This document shows, one piece after another, positions 55,070 to 64,000 of a DNA stretch of 64,000 bases. A program made the translations under genes and the position numbers. Position 1 is the first letter of the stretch, and each line of letters starts with the position of its first letter. Source of the DNA: Lottia gigantea (Eukaryota > Mollusca > Gastropoda > Lottiidae); the NCBI RefSeq assembly GCF_000327385.1, contig NW_008707828.1, forward strand, positions 3,865-67,864, read 5' to 3'. The notes under the pieces were generated by a model. It was not told where the DNA came from. It did not search any database and worked only from the letters and a program-made list of their open reading frames with translations.

Positions 55070-55725
55070 TCCTATATTGTCCTACATGAGATAAAGATTT
55101 TCTTCAGATTTTCTTACGAGCTGAAGCGAATTTGTTTTGAGGCTTAAGATGTCCTTGGAAGGAAAAACATCCATTTGTGTCTGTAATTAGGAAGACCTAA
55201 TCTATATAAATATGATGGTAAAACAGGAAAACAAGTTGATATAATAGAGGTTAATCCTGAAAAATCCTATCTAATCCCTGAGCAGACGTGAAAAATAGCT
55301 ACTTCCTTTCTGAATCTACGTCAAATTAATTGCATGTTTTGCCACATTTATTTTTGTGAGCATTATCTGTTGAAGATTTTTTTTGCGTAGTTACATTAAC
55401 TATTGTTTTGTCTATTGGACTGATGCAAATTTGTGTGGCATTTATATCACCATAAACGCCGTTGCCTCATCACCAAAACATAAGGCGTAGTAATTTTAAT
55501 CAATGACGCTGTTATTCATTAACGTCATTGTATCAAATAGACGGTCTCCAATGAAAACAATCATGTCAGTAGACCCAAACGTTGAAATGTACCAAAGGCA
55601 TGGCATAGCAGATGAGTTGGTGTTGAAAGTTGGAGACCTCACTGTACTTTCACATGAGACCTTCTTGAACTTAAAGAACTTATCCAAATAAAACAGACTT
55701 TTACCCATTGTCTGATATAGGCCTA
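55070..55725. other. No gene supported; opposing short frames at 55496-55732
   Basis: A 62-codon plus-strand frame and a 78-codon minus-strand frame overlap almost fully. The plus frame has a balanced composition (VDPNVEMYQRHGIADELV region) and could be an exon scrap, but I recognise no family and see no clear splice pair. Confidence 0.25.
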
Positions 55726-55729
55726 GGCA

Positions 55730-56047
55730 CATAGGGTCTTGAATATGTGTAAATAGTTTTCAGAAGTACTAGAAATGTATGAAAATAGAATAATTCCTTT
55801 AAAAATACTTCAAAGTAGGAATTTCACTTTCTGTTTTTATAGATGTCTTTTCTATATATCACAGAGTATCTTAAATTGACAAGTGGTCATTTTAACTTTC
55901 AAAGGCAGATTATTCTGGACACACATGGATTTGAAGGCTTAAATTTTGATGGTGAGCTGTGAACACTATTACTAATTGGCTTAGCTAAAAAATTCTCGTT
56001 TCTGAGACTAAAGTATAATTGGTCCGAAAGAAGTCGCTTCAATCCCT
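55730..56047 (+). mobile_element. MITE-B, left terminus lost
   Basis: GGGTCTTGAATATGTGTAAA starts the recognisable part; the right end is GTCGCTTCAATCCCT then TTAA (56048-56051). Confidence 0.9.
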
Positions 56048-56051
56048 TTAA

Positions 56052-56850
56052 TCACAAGTTAACAATTTTCTTCACAACATTATTTCTATTTTAACTTTAT
56101 AAAACCTTTGTTAGCACAAGACGAACTCCTAAATTTTAGCAAAAAACATTGAAACAACTCCTTACAGAATAATAAAAATTAAATTTTTGACATTACAATA
56201 TGTCAAACGCGCCATTTTATCAAACTTTATCAGTACCAAGTTTTTATAATTCTATTATTATCATTCAGCCCAACATTCCATCCAGTTGGCACCGAATGGG
56301 AAACATAAAAATAAATTTCAGATAAGGGAAATGTAAGAGAGATGTCAAATTACAGATAAGGCGGGAATGTCCAAAATACACTAATGTCAAGGCCAGTCAG
56401 AAAATGCATAAATTTCCCGCCTTTATCAAGCCAACAGCTGAATTAAAATGGCTGCCTCAGAGCAATAATGTACCATTTTTATCTCCTATTGTCAAAAAGC
56501 TGTGAAAATTAGCATAATTGGTAAATTATTTGCTTGCCTCAATGCCAAATCCCAAGCAAATAAAAAGTTTGTGAATATTCCGTCTAAAAAGATTTTGGCA
56601 GAAGTGTAATTTTTTTACTGAAATATTAAGAATTTGAGACATTTTGTTCAGTTGTTCTCCTCCAAAGCAGCTTGTTCAGTAGTTAATGATGACTGCTAGA
56701 GGTGTTGATTCTGTGAGTTTGAAGCTCAAGTTAATATTAATTCCATGCCAATGCTTCTGTGGCTTAGTATGGTGCTTTTCGCCTAGCATTTCAAATTTGG
56801 TCTCACAGACTGAAGAGTGAATTATGTAGCTGATTATAACCCCAGAACTA
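56052..56850. other. No feature recognised
   Basis: AT-rich; an 89-codon minus-strand frame at 56676-56945 depends on a poly-G/C run and is not credible. Confidence 0.4.
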
Positions 56851-56856
56851 TTCATA

Positions 56857-57010
56857 ACAGTTTCAAAGTTTGTGGCGGTGCCAGGGTGGGTACAGGAGGG
56901 GCATTTGTTCCCCCCCCCCCCCCCCTTGAAAAATGGATTGCACACAAAATTTTATCCTCACTTTTGTTTCAACAATTTCAAAACCTGATTTTGGTACAGT
57001 CTGGATAGTT
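56857..57010 (+). mobile_element. Probable foldback F outer end with C14 run
   Basis: GTGGCGGTGCCAGGGTGGGT, a run of about 15 C (from 56911) and GATTGCACACAAAATTTTAT resemble the outer part of F at 35645. Weak. Confidence 0.4.
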
Positions 57011-57024
57011 TGTCTCCCAATTAA

Positions 57025-57350
57025 AGGAACACCTTCACCTTCGTTTGTGCGACCAATCATACCTTAGTTTCAGAAAAAGGAATTTTTTAGCTTACATAAC
57101 CAGTAATAGTGTTCACAGCTCAGCGTCTAAATTTGAGCCTTCAATTCCATATGTATCCATAATTATTCATGTTTGAAAGTTAAAAATTATTGAATTTTAT
57201 TGAGACTATGCCATATATAGAAAACACATATATAAAGAAATAGACAGTGAAATTTCTAGTTTAAGGTATATTTGAAGGGATTATGTAATTTTCGTGCGTT
57301 TTAGTAATTCTTAAGACTATTAAAAGACATTCAAGGCCTAAATCTATCCC
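57025..57350 (-). mobile_element. MITE-B, right terminus eroded
   Basis: TTAA (57021-57024) then AGGAACACCTTCACC, followed by GACCAATCATACCTTAG, AGTAATAGTGTTCACAGC and GTAATTTTCGTGCG in family order. Confidence 0.88.
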
Positions 57351-57767
57351 CAGTCTTGAGAGGTTGCTCCGCCACTGTCCAAAATACCAATTAATGTTGA
57401 ACCCAAGTTTTTATTTTAAAAAAAACTGCAACATAAGGTATTGGTTAATAAGAAATAATTAATTTGAAATATTCCACAACAAATCTGTATAGATTTCTTG
57501 AGTTCAAAAATTCATGTTTGTTGACAAAAGGCTTATTATAATCCCTTATTGGTTTCTCTATTCAGATGGTAATGTCAAGTTTTTCTGCCTCAATAACTAA
57601 GGAAGATTAATATCAGGCACATATAAATTATTGTACATGAGTTTGTGGAGGAATTTCTGAGGTCAGAACTGTTTAAGATCAGGATCTTTGTGTATGTGAT
57701 TTTATATGTTCGCATCTTTTTGGAGACTTGATAATCCAAGCAAAAGTTTGCAAATTTGCATGCTTAA

Positions 57768-58050
57768 AGGGATTGTAAAGAGGTTTTCTAAATTTTTTAT
57801 GTGTATCAGGGACCATTCCAATTTTTGATCAGACGTCTGTGGTTCCTGCAATTCCTGCAGTTCTTGACGCGACGAAGGCAAAGACTGTATGTGATAAAGC
57901 ATATTTTGCAATTATTGACGTCATCAAACACTTAGTTTTATTGGAATTGCAGGAAACTTAGATGTCTGACTGAAAATTGGTATGTTACAAATTGATACTA
58001 TCAGTGTCACCAATACACATACAAAATTTAGAAAACCTCTATGTAATATG
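57768..58050. mobile_element. MITE-D foldback, right terminus eroded
   Basis: TTAA (57764-57767) then AGGGATTGTAAAGAGG; both arms are present (CAGACGTCTGTGGTTCC on the left; GGAATTGCAGGAAACTTAG and GATGTCTGACTGAAAATTGG on the right), ending near AAACCTCTATGTAATA. The left arm lost about 25 bases. Confidence 0.9.
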
Positions 58051-58289
58051 TTTTTTTTTGCCAAAAGAATGGCTCAAATTCAGATCAAAAGAGTCTGGCT
58101 TAATTTTATGTGATTTTATTATGTTAAAGGAAATTTACGGACAGTTAAGTTGACGAGCACAATTTCAGTGGTAGTAGGTGTCTAATTTGTTTTTTAATTT
58201 TGTACTTTCAGATTTGGATCAAGTTTTTTTCAATTATTTTATTGAAGGTAAGAAACCTTTTATATATAAATCTCAAATATAATTGCAGT

Positions 58290-58430
58290 CACCCATTGAG
58301 TCAATCTACCCCTTACTTGTACTCCCAGTCTCGGCAGGCTGACACCACCACTCGTTAGGGTGGGATCCATGGGACCTGGGCACCAGCAAAACCTTTCTTC
58401 AGTTCAGCAGAGATTAACTCTTGTACATAT
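58290..58430 (-). repeat. Foldback F end joined to a repeat Q fragment
   Basis: CCCATTGAGTCAATCTACCC and CCCAGTCTCGGCAGGCTGAC are F. GGCACCAGCAAAACC and TTCAGCAGAGATTAACTC are the inverse of Q near 25670-25720. Confidence 0.6.
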
Positions 58431-59375
58431 ATAAAAAAGAGGTGGCTTAAAACCTAGCTTGGATTAGCTAAGCCAGCTAAGACTGGCCGTCTGAACGCTA
58501 CTGGCTAACATTAAGCCGGATACGTCATGTCTGTGCGTGCACATTTTTCTAAACAAATTCCGTCCATTATTACCTATGTCATAATGTGCAACCGTAATTG
58601 TATTATGAGCTCTGAACTTCACGATAACTTTTGAGGTAAGTCAAAGCTGGCTTAACCCTTTGTGTCTGTCTGAACGCTCACCAAAAAACAGAAAACCAGG
58701 CTTGAAGAATGGTTGATAGTTAAGCAGCCTTAACTTTTGTCTTCTGAACCCATTATAAGTTGGATTAACCATCAGATTGAGGTTGGCAGACGACACTGGG
58801 CTGGTTACCCACAAAAGCGCCAGCTATTGGAATCAGACAGGTTAATGTTAGCAAGAAACAAGTGAGGATTGTCTGCAAACCTTTTCTAAAGAACTTTACA
58901 TCGAGCTTCGGATAAACCATCTTGAATAAATTAATACCATGACCTGACCTTTCTCTGGCTTTTGTTTTGGTGTTGTCTTTCATTTTGTTAAATTTGGGCT
59001 TTATTAATGAGATTTTAGAAAGTGAAAATAAACTTTTGAGGATTAACTAGGGTTTTCAACACATGTTTTCTAAAATAAACCAACAACATATTCTAATCAA
59101 TGTTGTGCTTGTTTTAGTGTTTACAGCTTGCCGGAGAGTTAATGCTGATTTTGTTGAAAAAAAATAAACTTCACTTAAAATGGATATGGCTGTCTAAATA
59201 TATACTATATCAGCTGATAAGAGTTCAATTTCACTTTTTAGAACAAGATCCAATGTAAGGTTTCCCTGCAAATCAGTAAACACTTACAATATCTACCTCT
59301 GAGGAGATTCTCTTGTTGATTCTCATGGGCAGTTTTTGCTTATGTTTTTGTAGGTAAATTCAAAATGGGAAATGT
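58431..59375. other. No gene supported; GGCTTA-rich patch at 58440-58720
   Basis: GGCTTAAAACCTAGC, GCTAAGCCAGC, TGGCTTAACCC and related words recur, with TCTGAACGCT occurring twice (58490 and 58670), suggesting a short, diverged element. A 72-codon minus-strand frame (58765-58983) has one hydrophobic stretch (ILTCFLLTLTCLIPIAGAF) but no family I know. Confidence 0.35.
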
Positions 59376-59378
59376 TAA

Positions 59379-59617
59379 AGAGATTGTAAAGAGATTTTCT
59401 TAATTTTTATGTATATCGGGGACACTGACAGTATCAAATTGCACCATTCCAATTTTCATTCAGATGTTCCTGCAATTCCATTAAAACTAAGCGTTTGATG
59501 ACGTCAATAATCCCTAAGGACCTTATGTGATAAAGCATATTTTGTGATTTGTCAAACACTTAGTTTTAGTGGAATTGCAGATGCTGGAAAATTGGAATGG
59601 TGCAAATTGATGCTATC
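59379..59617 (+). mobile_element. MITE-D, right part replaced by MITE-B
   Basis: TTAA (59375-59378) then AGAGATTGTAAAGAGATT; the arm, centre and part of the right arm (GGAATGGTGCAAATTGATGC) are present, then the sequence switches to MITE-B. Confidence 0.88.
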
Positions 59618-59690
59618 CATTTCTAGTACTTCTGAAGACTGCTTACATTCAAGATTCAAATAAAACATCTTAAATGGTGAAACTGTCTCT
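59618..59690 (-). mobile_element. MITE-B end fused to MITE-D
   Basis: ATTTCTAGTACTTCTGAAG through ATGGTGAAACTGTCTCT, followed by TTAA (59691-59694). Confidence 0.85.
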
Positions 59691-60059
59691 TTAAAGTTTA
59701 GTTTTGTTGTCAAGGGTGGGCCTAGATAAATTTACAAGCTGATATAGCTAGAACCTCACACCAAGGTTAACAAAATATTTCAGCTCTTCAAAAGGCATCA
59801 AATACCGCCATCTTTCATTTGGATGTAGAAATTGAATCTAACATGTTGTTAAAACAACTACAACAGTAACAGAATAGCTTTGATCACTTTTAAACAACCG
59901 AAAGTAGAACTGTCTGCCATCATGACCGATTTTCATTTTCATGGTGTTAGTTGATAAATTCTTTACCAATTGGTTTAGGGCAGGGCTTTTCAACCTGGGG
60001 TTGTCGTCAAGGGGTAATTTTTGACGGTAATCAGGTGCTTTGCAGTCCAGCATAAAATA

Positions 60060-60315
60060 TTTGAACTAGAAATGTACGAAAATCATTCAAACTAGGAATT
60101 TCACTTTCTATTTCTATATATGTCTTTTCTATATATAACAGAGTATCTTTAATTGATGAGTCGTCATTTTAACATTCAAACTCAGATAATTCTGGACACA
60201 CATGGATTTGAAGGCTGAGATTTCCATGTTGAGATGTGAACACTATTACTGATTGGCTTTGGTAAAAAATTCCTAAAGTATGATTGGTCCAAAAAAAAAC
60301 AGTGTACCTATCCCT
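60060..60315 (+). mobile_element. MITE-B, left terminus lost
   Basis: GAACTAGAAATGTACGAAAA starts it; right end GTGTACCTATCCCT then TTAA (60316-60319). Confidence 0.9.
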
Positions 60316-60502
60316 TTAAACTCAAAATTTAGTTATATTTATTTGTATTATCATAGTTTTGAAAAGTAATATTATTTCTGCTATGGGTGGTCTAAAAAAA
60401 ACCCTCAAGGATCGTGTTGTAACATTTTTCAAATTTACTGTAAATATTTCTTTGTGACACGATTAAAGACATTTTAATATATTTGTAGTGTGTAGTGTTT
60501 AA

Positions 60503-60545
60503 AGATGGGTTTCCTTATTTGTTAGTGTCAAATTAAGTAAAGTTT
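60503..60545 (+). mobile_element. MITE-G end scrap
   Basis: TTAA then AGATGGGTTTCCTTATTTG and AGTGTCAAATTAAG; the rest is absent or unrecognisable. Confidence 0.7.
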
Positions 60546-60929
60546 GTCATAAAAATTGTATGTGATGTATCAGTACCATTAACTCTTACCCCCCTTTAAT
60601 AACAAATGACACAGAATTCTTGTGTGTATAAGAAATTATGTCATGTTTTCATTTTCCAAGTATGATTTTTAATTCAAAATTTGCAAAATATCCTTTCTGA
60701 CTTTAAAAATTGAGATTTTTTTCACAATTCCTTACTTCTAAACGTTCTCAAGTGCTTAATAGTGACAACATTGTTAGTAATTATACAAATTTCTACTATT
60801 TTTTCTCTTGCCTTCTCTAATAAATGAGTCGTGATAAATTGTATGGTTGGATGAGTATCGCATAGTGTATGAAATCGTAACTTCAAGAATCATTGCAGCC
60901 CTATTATTTTACAAGCATCTTCTCTACCA

Positions 60930-61040
60930 GCTGATCCTTGATCAAACCTTGGAACCCATAGCTGCCATTAGCTCGATGTAACCAAGCAAATGAAGTCATG
61001 GAAAGAACCAAACTTCTAACCGACTGTGCTATAGAATCTC
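60930..61040 (-). mobile_element. SINE-E-type head, reverse
   Basis: On the minus strand it reads GATTCTATAGCACAGTCGG, GGTTCTTTCCATGACTTC and ATTTGCTTGGTTACATCG, matching 53665-53720 and 9240-9345. Confidence 0.75.
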
Positions 61041-61069
61041 ATAGAAATCCCTGGCCTTTGATTACAGTA

Positions 61070-61155
61070 GGCTTATGCCAAAGTTACCCTCATTGCTCAC
61101 TACGTGGTGTTGTTCCCCTTCAGAAAAGTTAGATACATTTTATTTCATTCCGTTA
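61070..61155 (+). mobile_element. SINE-A tail, degraded
   Basis: GTTACCCTCATTGCTCACTA, GTGGTGTTG and CAGAAAAGTTAGATACATTT follow the order of the SINE-A 3' end, with several gaps. Confidence 0.6.
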
Positions 61156-61159
61156 TATT

Positions 61160-61970
61160 CAAAATGGCCACCTTTGAAATATGGCATCAATGACTAAATT
61201 AACTGCTGAATTTCTTGTTGAGTTTTTTTTTTTTCTGGAGGAAATAGACCTAGCTATTTATAAGAACAATGTTTGTGTTTTGATAGCTCAGTTAGAAATA
61301 CCAGAATCAAATTACCCTGTTTCAACCTTCCTTTTCATCTAGCATTTATAACTGTTATTCTTATTTCAACCTAATTGTAACAAGTCTGCAGTTTTTACTT
61401 CACTATCTGTTACATTTGTTGTTTAGTCTGACTTGTGTATTGGACAAAACAATTTCGATTTTTCTTTTACTCCTTCTACATGACAAAAATTATCCGTTTC
61501 TGAAAAAGGCAAGGACGAATTTTGCGTATGTTAACAGACAAATGTCCTCGAAGCAGTGGTCTTGGAACAGTTCTCAGAATGAATTGGTGTAATGTAAACT
61601 TTGCAATTTGGAACTGATGCTTCATGTGCTTCTGGCTTTCCAATGTAAAGCTATGCCACTCTAGTTACACACTGTTTGGTATTGCCTTGGTTATTAATCA
61701 TTGAGTTGGCATCAAATTTCATATTGCACATAATATGTGTATATTCAGAAATTCTTGTGTATAATTTGTACACATGCAAATGATGGTAACAGAAAAATAG
61801 TCACCTTGACGTCTTTAAAGCCTCCTTCTCCAATCCTACTAACACAAACCTAATCATATTTTATATCATTAATATCAGAATTGATCAAGCTATTTAATGA
61901 TACTTTCAGATGAATTTTACCTTCACACATTTCTAAGAAAGGGGTAGTTTTAAGTTGATTTTCTCCCTGT
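61160..61970. other. No feature recognised
   Basis: AT-rich; nothing I can support. Confidence 0.45.
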
Positions 61971-61974
61971 CGAT

Positions 61975-62080
61975 AGGATTTTTATCGAAGTCACATAGGC
62001 TTTTCATTCATATGACGTCACCATCTTATCAATGGATGCCGTTATTTGCTTTAAGAACCTCGTTTTCAGTGTCTCAAAAA
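61975..62080 (+). repeat. Dispersed repeat S, copy 1
   Basis: GTCACATAGGC, TATGACGTC(A/G)CCATC and TTTTCAGTGTCTCAAAA recur in order at 63437-63541. The 70-codon frame here is not preserved in the second copy. Confidence 0.65.
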
Positions 62081-62412
62081 CAAGGCGTTAAAAAGGTCTA
62101 TAGTAATGATTTTACAGTTTCAAAAAGACTTCTAATCAACTCTACCAAAAATAGTAGACATTATTAGACTTGACACAGTAATAACAATAATTCAATGCCA
62201 GGAACTATATTTTGGCACCAATTCTTACCATTTGACATTAATAAGATAATTTTTTCGTTAACCCAAATTCTACTATATTAACCAATTAAACACTCCTACA
62301 TTGTCAAAATTAAAACCAGAACGTCTGGAATTATAATAAATATTCCAAATTCTTAATCTAATCCGTAGTAATCCTTCATTTCCTTTCTAAACATAAAAGT
62401 TTAAATTTTTGT

Positions 62413-62700
62413 TATTGTAAAGAGGTTTTCTAAAAATATTTATGTGTATCAGGGACACTGATATCATCAATTTGAATCATTCCAATTTTCAATCAGACGT
62501 CTGTGGTTTCTGCAATTCCACAAAAAATAAGATTTTGGTGACGTCACTTATCGTAAAATATGCTTAATCACATAAGGCCCTTCGCGATTAGTGACATTAT
62601 CAAACACTTTGTTTTGGTTGAAATGCAGGAACCACAGACGTCAGATTGAAAATTTGAATGGTGCAAATTGATGCCCCCGATACACATAAAAAATTAGAAA
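62413..62700. mobile_element. MITE-D foldback, termini eroded
   Basis: ATTGTAAAGAGGTTTTCTAA, CAGACGTCTGTGGTTTC and GGTGACGTCACTTATCG on the left; AAATGCAGGAACCACAGACG and ATTTGAATGGTGCAAATTG on the right. The centre keeps TGCTTAATCACATAAGGCCC. Confidence 0.9.
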
Positions 62701-62844
62701 TATTTTGCCAGTCAGGTATGCTACAATTGAGCAAACAAATTTGACCTGATAGGTTCTGTCAGGTTTTGTTTAAAACCTCGAATCATTTGTAGGTTATAAT
62801 ACAACTGCTTAATTCAACTGAAATTATGGTTTGAAGGTTTTTAG

Positions 62845-62938
62845 TAAAGTCAGGTTTTTGTTTGAAACCTTAAAGAAAGTTGAAGTTCTAACAGCTGATG
62901 GTGCTGCTGATGGTGCTGCTGATGGTGGTCTATTCAAG
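62845..62938 (+). CDS. Candidate internal exon (very tentative)
   Basis: I do not recognise a gene here. A polypyrimidine-poor TTTTTAG could act as acceptor and CAAG|GTAAGC is a strong donor. Between them one phase is open for 31 codons and contains the repeat ADGAADGAADGG encoded by a GATGGTGCTGCT microsatellite, then LFK at the donor. The frame stays open upstream for about 13 more codons. There is no similar sequence in the window, which favours single-copy DNA, but no flanking exon was found. It could equally be a chance open stretch around a short microsatellite. Confidence 0.15.
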
Positions 62939-63033
62939 GTAAGCTTTTGCCCATAATATCTCTGTCACACTGGACTGCCACTATTTTTATAAAAAGTACT
63001 AGGTCAAAGTCAGACCTGAGGAAAACTAGAAAA

Positions 63034-63126
63034 TGAAGACGGGCACCACCATACAAGGTGCCATGAGAGAGATTTTGCTAGGACAGCAGCATTAGCCTGC
63101 TCTTTTTAGACTTCCAACTGTCGAGG
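63034..63126 (-). mobile_element. SINE-A internal fragment, reverse
   Basis: GACGGGCACCACCATAC, AGGACAGCAGCATTAGCCTG and CTTCCAACTGTCGAGGGA are the inverse of the SINE-A middle. The sequence after it (GACCAGGTTTATATCCAGGC) may be another tRNA-like head, not assigned. Confidence 0.8.
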
Positions 63127-63436
63127 GAAGTCATAAATCTACCACCAATGATGGTGTATGAAGCCCTTCACCTGATATCGTGATGGCTTTAGTTTGAGAT
63201 GACCAGGTTTATATCCAGGCTAGCCAGACTTGTCTGACAACTGCACTCTGTGGCTTTTATTAAAAACCTTGTGTAACAGACTGAATTATGATAGACTTTA
63301 TTCATGCTTCGGCCATATTGAATTCAGAATGAGGCTCATAATGCTATCAAACAAAAGTAACATGGTGTCACTGCAGTAAAATCACCATCATCATCCTTCT
63401 TTTACATCATTAAAATCAGAATTTACATTTTCTTGC

Positions 63437-63541
63437 TGCTGATCGGGTGTTCAGTGATGTCACATAGGCAATTCGTTCCTATGACGTCGCCATCAATGGA
63501 GGACATAATTTGCGATGAACTTTGCTTTCAGTGTCTGAAAA
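63437..63541 (+). repeat. Dispersed repeat S, copy 2
   Basis: ATGTCACATAGGCAATTCG, CCTATGACGTCGCCATCAAT and TTTCAGTGTCTGAAAAC match copy 1 at 61993-62075. Confidence 0.65.
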
Positions 63542-63544
63542 CCT

Positions 63545-64000
63545 AATTTAACATTAATAAATTATCATTAGTTTTGAAGGCTACTAGATTTTCTTAAGTC
63601 AGTCAACACAATAGCAGAAAGGCGTTTTGGAGGAAATAAATGGATTTTCACCTCACATTTAATTGACCTTATAGTGTACAATGGGGTAAAATTTTATGTC
63701 AAACCCATGACCGACTTGTTTTATACACAATACAAGAGTCTATTGAAAGATTAATAAATATTTTACCATAAATTAGAACTAGATATTTTTTAAATAAATC
63801 AAGTCTTGTTATTAAGGCTATCTCTTCTATTTCAACTTTCTAGTTTAGGAGGTGGATAAGGTATGATAAGGGGAGATAAGCCAGGCTCCTAGCATGGTGA
63901 TAATGAGAGCAGCATGGGGTATAAGTAGCACAATAAACTACCACAGAAAGGTGATAAATTGAAAGGAAATGATGTTCAGTGATAAAAATGCCAACTCTGT
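63545..64000. other. No feature recognised
   Basis: AT-rich up to the window's end; nothing I can support. Confidence 0.45.

Noticed and set aside
55496-55732. Exon candidate on either strand
   Set aside because: The two overlapping frames cannot both be real; neither has a recognisable domain or convincing splice sites.
56676-57060. Gly/Pro-rich frames around the C run
   Set aside because: Created by the poly-C/poly-G homopolymer; frame depends on run length.
58765-58983. 72-codon minus-strand frame with a hydrophobic stretch, possible membrane peptide
   Set aside because: One hydrophobic run in a short frame is common by chance; no neighbouring exon, repeat copy or motif supports it.
1-64000. 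Retroviral, LTR, Polinton or other capsid-bearing element
   Set aside because: No long terminal direct repeats, primer-binding site, polymerase, integrase or capsid-like frames were recognised.

Overview
The window is 64 kb of AT-rich animal DNA in which I can support no protein-coding gene, no rRNA or tRNA gene and no CRISPR array. No reading frame exceeds 123 codons, and the longer ones lie inside repeats. I saw no recognisable transposase, reverse transcriptase, integrase, capsid or envelope domain. All mobile DNA seen is non-autonomous: SINEs, MITEs and foldback elements, plus tandem repeats. Two families (the ~155-bp 'effects of position' repeat at 19890-20420 and 52730-52880, and a 'gacggacgg'-type tail near 35190) look like repeats I recall from bivalve and other lophotrochozoan genomes. 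My best guess is therefore a marine invertebrate, perhaps a mollusc, with low confidence. Family names below are local labels, and all homology is by eye.

Layout. (1) 1-4420 is a satellite of ~350-bp monomers with a six-monomer higher-order period. It ends exactly at the terminal part of a MITE (MITE-N) whose complete relative lies at 49993-50482. (2) 4.4-13 kb holds dispersed repeats J, P and Q, SINE-A copies, MITE-G, MITE-H and quiet AT-rich stretches. (3) 13-26 kb is a thicket of short elements flanked by TTAA (MITE-B, -D, -H) with MITE-C, foldback F and two tRNA-derived SINEs. (4) 26-43 kb carries five minisatellites (27.2, 28.7, 30.6, 36.0 and 42.6 kb) among MITE-K, -B, -D and -G copies and an inverted pair of repeat R. 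(5) 43-64 kb is similar: a hammerhead-ribozyme-like motif at 43.87 kb, an inverted SINE dimer at 44.8 kb, a SINE inside a MITE at 48.4 kb, and at 51.3 kb a MITE whose empty site can be read from a paralogous repeat in the same window.

How the parts relate. At least four MITE families (B, D, G, H) share a TTAA target flank and purine-rich AGRG/AGAT ends, which suggests mobilisation by one class of transposase (Kolobok-like or piggyBac-like) encoded elsewhere. SINE-A and SINE-E both carry tRNA-like A and B boxes, and one SINE-A copy has a clear 9-bp target-site duplication. The window is most simply an intergenic or long intronic region serving as a repeat sink. One weak candidate internal exon (62845-62938) is noted.
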